DNA of 16,037 nucleotides from Lentisphaeria bacterium (lineage in GTDB: Bacteria > Verrucomicrobiota > Lentisphaeria > Victivallales > UBA1829), in contig DPDG01000031.1 in the NCBI GenBank assembly GCA_003526375.1, positions 366 to 16,402 of the forward strand, written 5' to 3'. The notes below the pieces were generated by a model. It was not told the origin of the DNA, searched no databases, and worked only from the letters and a program-made list of their open reading frames with translations. Numbering within the stretch: the stretch's first letter is position 1; every line of letters begins with the position of its first letter. Position numbers and translations under genes: made by a program. Positions 1 through 7,497 of this stretch are shown here, piece by piece.

Positions 1-44
1 CGGCAAACTCGGTTTGCCGGGGTGCAGGTGATTCTCACCTGCCG
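1..44. repeat. Tandem hairpin element, left copy of an intergenic repeat
   Basis: Two perfect hairpins stand side by side. The first has 8-bp arms CGGCAAAC (1-8) and GTTTGCCG (12-19) around a 3-nt loop. The second has 7-bp arms GCAGGTG (24-30) and CACCTGC (36-42) around ATTCT. The second hairpin with its flanks (GGTGCAGGTG, 5-nt loop, CACCTGCCG) recurs at 15957-15980 with a different loop and one stem base changed. Neither hairpin has a T-run after it, so a simple terminator is unlikely. The family of the repeat is not recognised. Confidence 0.55.
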
Positions 45-162
45 TTACAAAGCTCAATTGTTAGAGTTTCGTTAAATTCCGGTTTTCATGCGCAATGAAA
101 GTTGCTTTTCGTTTTTCGCATAATACATTGAAGAAACGTAATGATCAAGGAGAGGACTGGTT

Positions 163-483
163 ATGAAACAGGAAACAATCGACAAAGTCAATGCGATGAA
201 GCCCGGCGAGATACTCACGACAAAAAATCATAAACTGCAGTGTCTCACTAAAAAAGACGGTGGCGGATGTTCGAAATGTTTCTTCAACAAACGCAAAGAG
301 TGCAGGAAAGTCGTCTGCTCCGGCAAAGACCGCAAAGTCTGTTTTCCTGAACTCAAGGAGAAATCCATTCCGAGGCAAAAGACCGGTGATGGAAAAATAA
401 AACGCACAGCAGGAAAAGCGGAAATGCCGTCCACTCCGGCTGTCCTGAAGAAAAAAGTCAAAACAACGGCGGCAACAGCTTAA
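163..483 (+). CDS. Small six-cysteine basic protein, function unknown
   Basis: This 106-residue protein has six cysteines in its first 61 residues (C27, C36, C39, C47, C52, C60), spaced C-x8-C-x2-C-x7-C-x4-C-x7-C. The core around CSKCFF...C...C..KDRKVCF suggests a small zinc- or iron-sulfur-binding knuckle. It recalls short Cys-rich proteins common in accessory and phage DNA of gut bacteria, which also end in an R/D...V-F stretch; that comparison is from memory. Residues 65-106 are a Lys/Thr/Ala-rich, probably disordered tail. There is no signal peptide or membrane segment, so it is probably cytosolic. The start is supported by a strong AAGGAGAGG (147-155) 7 nt upstream. Its last 4 bp overlap the end of the convergent acetyltransferase gene. 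No function can be assigned; nucleic-acid binding is only a guess from the basic tail. Confidence 0.72.
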   Translation: MKQETIDKVNAMKPGEILTTKNHKLQCLTKKDGGGCSKCFFNKRKECRKVVCSGKDRKVCFPELKEKSIPRQKTGDGKIKRTAGKAEMPSTPAVLKKKVKTTAATA

Positions 484-495
484 TGTCTGCCGCCG
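459..495 (-). terminator. Hairpin terminator of the GNAT-GrpB gene, spanning both stop codons
   Basis: Perfect 8-bp arms CGGCGGCA (467-474) and TGCCGCCG (488-495) are extended by ACA/TGT with one bulged base, leaving the loop GCTTAA that contains both overlapping stop codons. Read on the minus strand the hairpin is followed by TTGTTTTG and, a few bases later, a T6 run. That fits an intrinsic terminator for the minus-strand gene. On the plus strand it is followed by GACGG, with no T-tract, so termination in that direction is less likely. The T-tract lies within the 3' coding end of the Cys-rich gene. Confidence 0.6.
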
Positions 496-1583
496 GACGG
501 AGCGCCAAACACCTCCTGATGCTCCAGGCTGTTGACCTCTTTGATTTTCCGCAATTCTTCCGGTGCAATCCCTGCGGCACTCAGCATTTCCGCGATCAGA
601 TCGCTTTTCGCGACACAATAATGAAGAACGCTTTCCGGATAGAGTGAAGCCAGCTTCATTTTCAGCGACCCGTAACGTTCAGCGGCATCCGGATGACAGC
701 GCAGATAGTCCCGCAGTTTCAGATGGTTGTCCAAAGCCGCAATTCCATCGCGGCAGACGTAAAGATGATGCGCAAAATCCAGCCGCATGGAGGCGGCGAA
801 AGCTTCGCGTCCGGGAATCCCCAGATCGCCGCGGTGACGCCACCCCGCCTGTTCCAGACGTTTCGCAACTTCAGGAAACAGGCTCCAGTCTTCCAGAATG
901 ATATCCGCGTCAATGATCGGCTTCGCGGCAAGTCCGGGAACAGAGGTGCTGCCGACGTGCTCGATTCTGAAACAGATTCCCTCCAATGCCTCACCAACTC
1001 GCCGTTTCAGGCTCTCGAACTGTGCCGTCCATGCCTTCCGGGCGGGAACAACCTTCACCAGAGGCGTGTCACCTGCATACACAAGATGACGCATCTCTTT
1101 GCCTTGCACAACCTTAACGATCTCGTCACGCAGCGAAAAGCCCAGTTTTTCCGCAACAGCCAGAGAAGCTTTATTTTCCGGACGGATCTCGGCAATGACA
1201 GACGGCACTCCCCAATGCCGGAATGCATAGTCCACACATCCGCGCGCACCTTCCAGAGCATAGCCCCGTCCCCGGCAGTCATGTTTCAGGATATAACCCA
1301 CTTCCATCTGCGGAGTCCCGTGAACCTCCCCCGGCAGAAGCCCGATCTGCCCTGCAACGGCGCCGGATTTTTTATCCTGAGCAATCCAGTAGGCATACCC
1401 GTATTGTTCATAACGGCTGCACATCCGCCCGATCCACTCCCGGACTTCCTCATCGGAAAAAACATATTCCCAGGCATACATTACGCGGATATCCTGCATC
1501 ATCTCCGCAATATCCCTGAAGTCAGAAAGATCCATCCGGCGCAGAATCAACCGCTCCGTTTCCACAATTACGCCGTTTCCCAT
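480..1583 (-). CDS. Bifunctional GNAT N-acetyltransferase / GrpB (UPF0157) family protein
   Basis: The 367-residue protein joins two domains. Residues about 5-170 are a RimJ/RimL-type GNAT acetyltransferase: it opens with ETERLILRRMDLSDF, and the acetyl-CoA loop is seen as CRGRGYALEGARG, followed by ENKASLAVAEKLGF. Residues about 172-345 are a GrpB domain with the family hallmark EHVGSTSVPGLAAKPIIDAD, then DFAHHLYVC and NHLKLRDYLRCHPDAAERYG. GrpB proteins have a nucleotidyltransferase-like fold with GS and D-x-D-like motifs, but their substrate is generally unknown. GNAT enzymes acetylate amines such as protein N-termini or small molecules. There is no signal peptide, so it acts in the cytosol. 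The start has AAGGAG (1592-1597) 8 nt upstream. It appears monocistronic, with a terminator upstream (1721-1758) and its own at the end. The natural substrates cannot be read from sequence. Confidence 0.9.
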   Translation of the reverse strand: MGNGVIVETERLILRRMDLSDFRDIAEMMQDIRVMYAWEYVFSDEEVREWIGRMCSRYEQYGYAYWIAQDKKSGAVAGQIGLLPGEVHGTPQMEVGYILKHDCRGRGYALEGARGCVDYAFRHWGVPSVIAEIRPENKASLAVAEKLGFSLRDEIVKVVQGKEMRHLVYAGDTPLVKVVPARKAWTAQFESLKRRVGEALEGICFRIEHVGSTSVPGLAAKPIIDADIILEDWSLFPEVAKRLEQAGWRHRGDLGIPGREAFAASMRLDFAHHLYVCRDGIAALDNHLKLRDYLRCHPDAAERYGSLKMKLASLYPESVLHYCVAKSDLIAEMLSAAGIAPEELRKIKEVNSLEHQEVFGAPSGGRH

Positions 1584-1720
1584 ACGAACAACTCCTTTCC
1601 GACCTCTCCCTCATGGCACCGCCCGCGTTCTTCATGATGGTCTTTCGCAAAGTTCCCGATACTGAATCAACGGAAAGCCCAACGGCTGCGGACAATATGC
1701 AGAATGTAGCCTTGAATCAG

Positions 1721-1758
1721 GAAAAAGCAAGTCACAGGATGAAAAACTGTCACGCTTG
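1721..1758 (-). terminator. Intrinsic terminator of the glycan operon
   Basis: Read on the minus strand just after the symporter stop codon, arms CAAG...T.ACAG and CTGT.A.CTTG form an imperfect stem with a two-base bulge and a G/G mismatch, over a 9-nt loop. The stem is followed at once by CTTTTTCC, a five-T tract (1722-1726). Its place, 5 bp past the last gene of the five-gene operon and before the next gene in the same direction, fits an operon terminator. The stem is weak, so efficiency may be partial. Confidence 0.55.
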
Positions 1759-1762
1759 AGAT

Positions 1763-4102
1763 TTACTCGGAATCTCCTGTGTTCAGATGCCGCGCTTCCA
1801 GTTCCGCTTTGTCGGCAAGGGAGAGATGCCCTTCCACCATACCGTTGTCCAGCGGATTGTCTTTGCGTTTCGACAGATCACGAAACAGAGCTATCGTATC
1901 CGCAATTCCGCCCCAGAGGAACCAGACCGTTGAAGCCACTCCGACCACTCCGGCGACCGCAATGCTGATCGTATAAAAGTAATAACTCCACCACCGTTCC
2001 GGCCATGGCGAGACCATATTCCAGACCAGAACCACAATAAACGAAAAGAATATTTTGTAAATAAATACATAAATAAACACCGACCATGCGATAATGCGGT
2101 CGCCCCTGCTGTATTCGGGAGTAATGCCGATCAGTTTGCTGAACACATTGCGGATGTTCCACTTCTCTTTCCGGGGCGTTTCATCCGGATTGTCTGAATA
2201 AACGCCGCGGTGAAGCATGCGGTCCAGATTGAACGGTTTACGGTAAGTCACCAGCGACCCGGCAATATAAGCCAGAATGCTCAGGCACATGGAGATAAAA
2301 TAAATTTCAAATGAATTGACCGGAAATTTGATCGGGTCCATGCTCCATTCGATATAAGGCGAGAACGGGGCGGAAACCGTATGCAGGAAATAATCCAGCG
2401 GATCAACCCAGTCCAGTTTGAGCAGAGCGGGATACACATGCGCCGCCCATGTCCGCTGGAGAATCAATCCGAAAACTGAAAATCCGCATCCGAAGAAAAT
2501 CGAACACCAGGCGCCTGCCGTATTCCCGAAACGGCTGTAAAGTCCGAAAATCATCACCGGCCCGGCACCGCCGAGCCACACGGCACACATGATCGTGACG
2601 AACATATTGATGTAATCCAGCTGTGTGAAGAAACATGCCACGACGAAAAAGAAGACCGCCACAGCAAGTGCCGTCAGACGCAGGAGCAGAATATGTTGTT
2701 TCGGAGTCGGCGGCTTTTTCAGGAACGGCAGAATGATGTCCTGGACAATCGTCCCGGAGGCATTGAAGATTCTGGAATCGTCCGTTGATATCAGAAGAAG
2801 AAGCATCAGCAGCGCAAAAATGCCGATCAGCCCCACCGGCATGATTTCACGGAGTGTCATCGGCAGCATCATCTGCCCGTAAAGACTCCGGATTTTCTGG
2901 AACTCCAGATTTGTTTTTCCCGTCTCCTGCCGATGTTCGGACTCCGTCATTGTTTTGTAAACGGCATCCAGATATTTCGTGTCCAGATTCTCATTCTGGG
3001 AAAGCGGCGCATCCCTGCCGATTTCATGAACCTGAACAGGCATGGAAGCAATGTCCCGTGAAATATCTTTCCGGAGTCCCGGGTCCGCCACCGCCTCCTG
3101 CACCACCTTGCCGATCAGCCCAAGACGAATTTCGTGCGCCTCCTCTGCAAAATTCTTATGGTTCATGACCGCAATCAGCATCACAGCCAGAAGCAGTTGG
3201 AGCATAAACGCAAATCCGGTCTTCCATGAGCCGAGCACACCCGCCATTTTCTGTTCATGCGGAGTGCGTCCGGCAGAGGTCGTATCATTGCCGTACCAGC
3301 TGGCTTTGTTCAGGATCGCCGCCATAATCGTCACAACCAATGCAAAAATATTGAAATCGCGCAGCTGATCGACATCAAACGGATTCAGAAAGCTTTCCCC
3401 CGGAACACGGTCCAGCATCACGGGCGCGATGTCATTGCCCCAACTGAACTTCATAACGATATACAGCACAAGAATTACAAAGATCGGATAGCACATAAGC
3501 CCCTGGAAACAGTCTGTAATCAGCAGGGAGATACGCCCGCCGGGCCAGATCACCACCATCGCCAGGCACAGGATCGCCGCCACGACAATGACGAAACAGG
3601 GCAGATTCAGCGGTTCCCATCCGAACGGCATGGGAATCATGACCCTGTGGGGCAGCCCCAGAAAGTAAATGAAGAAGTTTGCCGCGACAGCAGGCCCGAT
3701 CGCATTCGTGATCATTTCCGCAACGGTTCGCAGAGTCGCCGCAAAAATACGGAACGGACGGCTGTAACGCATCTCCAGAAACTGTCCGATTGAAAGGGAA
3801 CGGGTTTCGCGGTAACGGTAGGAGCAGAATCCGGTCAGTGCAATCACCACATAGATCGGAGCCATGATGTTTTCCCAGAATCCAAGCGCATAACCGGTTT
3901 TATATTTAGCCTCTACCAATGCAACCAGTGTAATGACGCTCAGGCTCGAAGTCAGGTCGCCTACTGAAATGACATATCGCCCGGCAACGCGCCCCGCCGC
4001 AAGGTAATCCACCACACCGCGGACATAGCGTTTCGTGTAAAGCGCCATGGCAAGGATGAAACTGAACGGAATCAGTGTAATGCACCAATCAATCCAATGC
4101 AT
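1763..4102 (-). CDS. SSS-family sodium:solute symporter, long form
   Basis: This is a 779-residue integral inner-membrane protein of the solute:sodium symporter family, which couples Na+ entry to uptake of sugars, organic acids or similar solutes. Family marks seen: TSSLSVITLVALVEAKYKTG near residue 51 (first core helix), SIGQFLEMRYSRPFR near 104, GGRISLLITDCFQG near 188-201, and LISTDDSRIFNASG near 438-450, the helix that carries the Na2-site serines in this family. It is longer than usual (many members have 450-600 residues). A soluble charged insert lies at about 315-415, and extra membrane helices at the C-terminal end. The start follows GGGGAGAGGG (4113-4122) by 10 nt, 24 bp after the GH42-like gene, and it is the last gene of the operon. 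Context suggests uptake of the sugar freed by the two hydrolases; the substrate itself is inferred. Confidence 0.9.
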   Translation of the reverse strand: MHWIDWCITLIPFSFILAMALYTKRYVRGVVDYLAAGRVAGRYVISVGDLTSSLSVITLVALVEAKYKTGYALGFWENIMAPIYVVIALTGFCSYRYRETRSLSIGQFLEMRYSRPFRIFAATLRTVAEMITNAIGPAVAANFFIYFLGLPHRVMIPMPFGWEPLNLPCFVIVVAAILCLAMVVIWPGGRISLLITDCFQGLMCYPIFVILVLYIVMKFSWGNDIAPVMLDRVPGESFLNPFDVDQLRDFNIFALVVTIMAAILNKASWYGNDTTSAGRTPHEQKMAGVLGSWKTGFAFMLQLLLAVMLIAVMNHKNFAEEAHEIRLGLIGKVVQEAVADPGLRKDISRDIASMPVQVHEIGRDAPLSQNENLDTKYLDAVYKTMTESEHRQETGKTNLEFQKIRSLYGQMMLPMTLREIMPVGLIGIFALLMLLLLISTDDSRIFNASGTIVQDIILPFLKKPPTPKQHILLLRLTALAVAVFFFVVACFFTQLDYINMFVTIMCAVWLGGAGPVMIFGLYSRFGNTAGAWCSIFFGCGFSVFGLILQRTWAAHVYPALLKLDWVDPLDYFLHTVSAPFSPYIEWSMDPIKFPVNSFEIYFISMCLSILAYIAGSLVTYRKPFNLDRMLHRGVYSDNPDETPRKEKWNIRNVFSKLIGITPEYSRGDRIIAWSVFIYVFIYKIFFSFIVVLVWNMVSPWPERWWSYYFYTISIAVAGVVGVASTVWFLWGGIADTIALFRDLSKRKDNPLDNGMVEGHLSLADKAELEARHLNTGDSE

Positions 4103-4126
4103 GATAATCCAGCCCTCTCCCCTGCC

Positions 4127-6673
4127 CTATTCCACTGCCACGACGGCATTGCAGACAGCCGTGCGTTTTCCCGTTCCATCCGCTGCCTCCGCCACCAGCG
4201 GACACGGATTTTCCGGTTCATACAGCCTGCTCGTTTCTGGCAGAGTCACGGTAAACACCTGCTCGACCAGTTTGTCTTTCCCGGAAATGCCGATCTCCGC
4301 AGGAACCACTTTCCAGTCGGCAAAGGCGCGCAGGCGCAGTTTGCCCTGCGGCAAATTCGCGCCGGTCACTTTCACACGGATCGTTTCGCCCTTTCCGCAA
4401 AGCGGAGTCCAACGGTCCGTTGAAACACTTTTCGCCTCTCTACTGCGAAGCACTTCCAGCCCCAGCATCGGGACAGGCTTTTTCTGCGCGTAAAGAACCG
4501 CAGCTGTACGCACTTCTGGAATACGGATCCGGTACCAGCCGTTTTTCAGGTTTTCAACTCCCCCGAGCGGACGGAACGAACTGCTCTCCGCTTCCGCCAG
4601 GTAAAACTCATTATAACCGGCATCGGGGAGAAGAATCTCCGCCGTGACAGGTGCATGAACTTTCTGAATCGTGTTGGCAATCACGGTAATGGAGTTGCCG
4701 TCCGCATCCGTCATGGGAGTTTCAATACGGAGATATGGAGTTTCACGATCCGTCCTGACCTGCGGTTCAACTCCGGCACTGCTCAACACGCGTTTCAGCC
4801 AGTTGCCGACAATATGCGGTTCGCCTTCATTGCGCATGCATCCGAGGCGGGTATTGATCCAGAACGCCGTTCCTTTTCCATGACTGTTGCGGGTCAGCAT
4901 CGGAACCTTGAGACTGTTTGCAACGGCGTCCGCATTCAACAGAACGGCACTCGTCATGCTTCCCGTAATCTTGCCGTCGCATCGGATGCTGTTGCCCTCG
5001 CCGTCATCAATCCAGAGATCGTCCGGAGAAACATCGATCCCCTTGTAAACTTTGCCCATTCTGATTCCAAGAACCTGTTCAAGCCCCCGCCTCTCGCGGT
5101 GATGCTCATCAAAAAAACCACACTGACCGTCAGCAAAAAGAACGCCGCCGTTTTCAACATAACGCGAAATCGCCGCAGTTTCCTTTTCCGTCAGGTGATC
5201 GGCACCGACAAGCACCAGCGCGGAATACTTTTTCAGGTAAGCATCATTGAGTTTGCCGTAAGGCAGGACATCGACACGGTAGCCGGCTTCGCGCAGATGC
5301 GTATAGACATTCAGGCGGTTGTTCTGGGAGTAATCCCAGCGGCTCGTGCCTGCGGGTTCGGAAAGCAGGACGTCGCGGGTCGGGATCAGCATTGCGACGG
5401 CTCCTTCGGAGGCGGGCCATGATTTCGCCCAGAACGCCTCGGTTCTGTGGATCATGGAGCCGAGACGCGACGCATAGTAGAATTTGCCCCTGCGGACTCC
5501 GTCAGTCGAACGGGTGAACCCGAAGGTCGCCCAGTCTCCTTTCGCGCCCTTTTTCCCAAGCGTGAAGAAATCGAATCCTTTGACGCCGTTGGAAAGCACG
5601 CGCCAGAAAGATTCCGCAAACTGCCAGTCCGGCCCCGTATGGTTGTTGGTTTCGGCGGAGAATACGCCCCAGTTTTTGGAACGGTCATCGGGATTCTGCG
5701 GATTTCTGATACAGTTGTAAAAATAATTATTTTCATAACAGTTGCGGTCGGTATTGCCGTACATATCCATGCCGTACCACCCCTTGGAATATTCACGGGT
5801 CTTGTCGGCAAGCATTTCATGATTGTTCAGGCGTGTTTTGTAAACGGCAGGCATTTCAAGTGTACATTGCGTGCCTTTGAACACGACACGCCGGCGCCCT
5901 TTATCCGTTTCGGAAACATTCCTGAAACGGCGCGCCATGAAATCTGTGTAGACCTCCTCCTGAAAGCGGCGCCAATCGAGCCATGCCCCGGGGCGCGTAT
6001 TCGCCTCATCCAAAGTCGGCGCGGCAAAATCTTCAAATTTTTTGTAATCCGCTCCCCAGACCTTATTGAATTCACTCAGATCGTTGCCATAAAGTTTTTT
6101 CGCAAATTCCGCAAAACCGGCTTTGGCTTCCGGGGAATAATCCATCGGAAGTTCCCACTCGTTGTCAAGATGCCACATGAAGACATAGTCCCCGTTGACC
6201 TCAATCACCTTCTGAACGCTGGCGCGTTCACAGTCAAGAACATACTTGCAGGTATTGGGATCATTCAAGTTCAGATTGTGTTTCCCGTTGGATTTGCCGG
6301 AGGGATTCATGGAGTTCCTGAGCGTTCCATAATGTTTGGTCCTGCGGTTTCCGGCAACCGTGTGCGCTGCCCAGAGGCTGACGAATACCGGAGAACGGTC
6401 CGTGACCTTTGCATGGTATGTACAGGGTTTGCCGAGACGGAATTCAAGGCACTGGTGCCCCCCTCCATCGGTAAACGTGTAGCCGATCCGAGGCAGAATA
6501 TCCATCTTGTCATTGCGGAGAATACTCAATGGAAAGAACCCGGAAGACGGCTTCATATTTTCATCGAGCTCCAGTGTATAGGCATTGGATTTCTGCAGCG
6601 GATCATCCGCACAGAACAGAATACCCGCGGCGGAAAACGCCACAGAAAAAAGAGTGAGTTTCAAAAAATTCAT
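4127..6673 (-). CDS. Secreted GH42-like glycoside hydrolase with GATase-like middle domain
   Basis: The 848-residue protein starts with a signal peptide (residues 1 to about 22). A clan-A barrel part contains HLDNEWE (E172, candidate acid/base) followed by FAKKLYG...FNKVWG, the usual GH42 stretch after the acid/base. It also contains VFSAETNNHTG (E341, candidate nucleophile). The 169-residue distance between the two glutamates fits GH42 beta-galactosidases. Residues about 424-640 look like the GATase-like trimerisation domain (AVAMLIPTRDVLL, YSALVLVGADHLTEKE, YVENGGVLFADG). Beta-rich, Ig-like segments fill about 650-848. The N-terminal 30-100 region lacks the usual GH42 first-strand motif, so the subfamily and substrate are uncertain; a beta-galactoside or related glycan is the best guess. 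The start has GAAGG (6681-6685) 7 nt upstream. The gene follows the pseudopilin by 45 bp and precedes the symporter. Confidence 0.82.
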   Translation of the reverse strand: MNFLKLTLFSVAFSAAGILFCADDPLQKSNAYTLELDENMKPSSGFFPLSILRNDKMDILPRIGYTFTDGGGHQCLEFRLGKPCTYHAKVTDRSPVFVSLWAAHTVAGNRRTKHYGTLRNSMNPSGKSNGKHNLNLNDPNTCKYVLDCERASVQKVIEVNGDYVFMWHLDNEWELPMDYSPEAKAGFAEFAKKLYGNDLSEFNKVWGADYKKFEDFAAPTLDEANTRPGAWLDWRRFQEEVYTDFMARRFRNVSETDKGRRRVVFKGTQCTLEMPAVYKTRLNNHEMLADKTREYSKGWYGMDMYGNTDRNCYENNYFYNCIRNPQNPDDRSKNWGVFSAETNNHTGPDWQFAESFWRVLSNGVKGFDFFTLGKKGAKGDWATFGFTRSTDGVRRGKFYYASRLGSMIHRTEAFWAKSWPASEGAVAMLIPTRDVLLSEPAGTSRWDYSQNNRLNVYTHLREAGYRVDVLPYGKLNDAYLKKYSALVLVGADHLTEKETAAISRYVENGGVLFADGQCGFFDEHHRERRGLEQVLGIRMGKVYKGIDVSPDDLWIDDGEGNSIRCDGKITGSMTSAVLLNADAVANSLKVPMLTRNSHGKGTAFWINTRLGCMRNEGEPHIVGNWLKRVLSSAGVEPQVRTDRETPYLRIETPMTDADGNSITVIANTIQKVHAPVTAEILLPDAGYNEFYLAEAESSSFRPLGGVENLKNGWYRIRIPEVRTAAVLYAQKKPVPMLGLEVLRSREAKSVSTDRWTPLCGKGETIRVKVTGANLPQGKLRLRAFADWKVVPAEIGISGKDKLVEQVFTVTLPETSRLYEPENPCPLVAEAADGTGKRTAVCNAVVAVE

Positions 6674-6718
6674 ATTTATACCTTCAATATGATGATTCAG
6701 CGCAATTCAGACAGTATT

Positions 6719-7483
6719 TCAGAGAGGGCTCCAGAGCGGTCCCCACATCGCACTGTTGTAAGTAAACGGAAAAAGAGAAACTTTTCCCGGATTGCTCAGG
6801 AATTTGATGGTCGTAGCCCTGCCGTCCACTGTGGAAAAAGTCATTCCCATCCCCCTGTGGTCTCTGTTCTTTTTCTTATCAGTGCATTTGGAGGATCTGT
6901 AAATCACCTCGTTGAAACTTTCATTTCCCTTGTTCTGTGTAAAACACGCCCAGCGATATTCGGTCAGCATGGCGACTTGCGATGCGTTCCTTATATTGGA
7001 TACTTTCCCTTTCGGGCTCGGCTGCGCCCTGATCGCCTCATAATTGGCAAAGGCATTGGTCAACAGATAAGCGTTGAAGGAATAACAGGTAACATAGGAA
7101 TCGGTGCTGTATGCATTGTTGTAGTTGCCTCCCATGCCGGGAACCATGCCTCCGATGCGGTCTTTGGATTCGTCTCTGTAATTCAGCGGGCAAAGGTAAA
7201 CGGATTTATTCATGGAGTAATTTCGATACAACATGTAAATCCAGTAATTGGAATTATAAATGCCGGTATTCTCCACACTTCCACCCTTGTGAGACGGCAG
7301 CGAATCGTTATAATCCACGGAGTACATGATCAAGCCGGTTGCAAGCTGTTTGGAATTTGATACACATTGAAGCATTTTTGCTTTGTCCCGTGCCTTTCCC
7401 AGCGCAGGCAGCAACATGCTTGCCAGAATTGCAATAATTGCGATTACGACCAGCAACTCTATCAAGGTGAACTTCGTTCTCAT
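6719..7483 (-). CDS. Type II secretion-like pseudopilin (DUF1559 / H-X9-DG type)
   Basis: The 254-residue protein opens with the class III prepilin signal KFTLIELLVVIAIIAILASM, then a 'LLPALGKARDKA' continuation and the YSVDYNDSLP stretch typical of PVC-group pseudopilins. Glu at +5 (E9) is present. The residue just before the cleavage site is Lys4, not the canonical Gly. Near the C-terminus the processing-associated H-X9-DG signature appears as H209-x10-D220-G221, one residue longer than the name implies. The mature part is a globular, Tyr/Asn-rich domain ending in WGPLWSPL. It should sit in the inner membrane with its globular part outside, perhaps forming a short pseudopilus or exporting or displaying a partner. 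It sits between the two hydrolase genes, 12 bp after the first. Its job is not established. Confidence 0.9.
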   Translation of the reverse strand: MRTKFTLIELLVVIAIIAILASMLLPALGKARDKAKMLQCVSNSKQLATGLIMYSVDYNDSLPSHKGGSVENTGIYNSNYWIYMLYRNYSMNKSVYLCPLNYRDESKDRIGGMVPGMGGNYNNAYSTDSYVTCYSFNAYLLTNAFANYEAIRAQPSPKGKVSNIRNASQVAMLTEYRWACFTQNKGNESFNEVIYRSSKCTDKKKNRDHRGMGMTFSTVDGRATTIKFLSNPGKVSLFPFTYNSAMWGPLWSPL

Positions 7484-7491
7484 TCTCTCTT

Positions 7492-7497
7492 CTCCTT
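7492..7497 (-). promoter_or_regulatory. Shine-Dalgarno of the pseudopilin, overlapping the upstream stop codon
   Basis: AAGGAG on the minus strand sits 8 nt before the pseudopilin ATG. It shares two bases with the TAA stop (7496-7498) of the preceding hydrolase. Ribosomes ending the hydrolase would cover this site, so the two genes are probably translationally coupled and made in a fixed ratio. Confidence 0.75.

Noticed and set aside
693..1637. Open frame of 314 codons on the plus strand
   Set aside because: It is antisense to the GNAT-GrpB fusion, whose two domains are unmistakable.
5447..7360. Long open frame of 637 codons on the plus strand
   Set aside because: It is antisense to the GH42-like and pseudopilin genes, crosses their intergenic gap, and shows no recognisable domain, while the opposite strand has clear motifs and binding sites.
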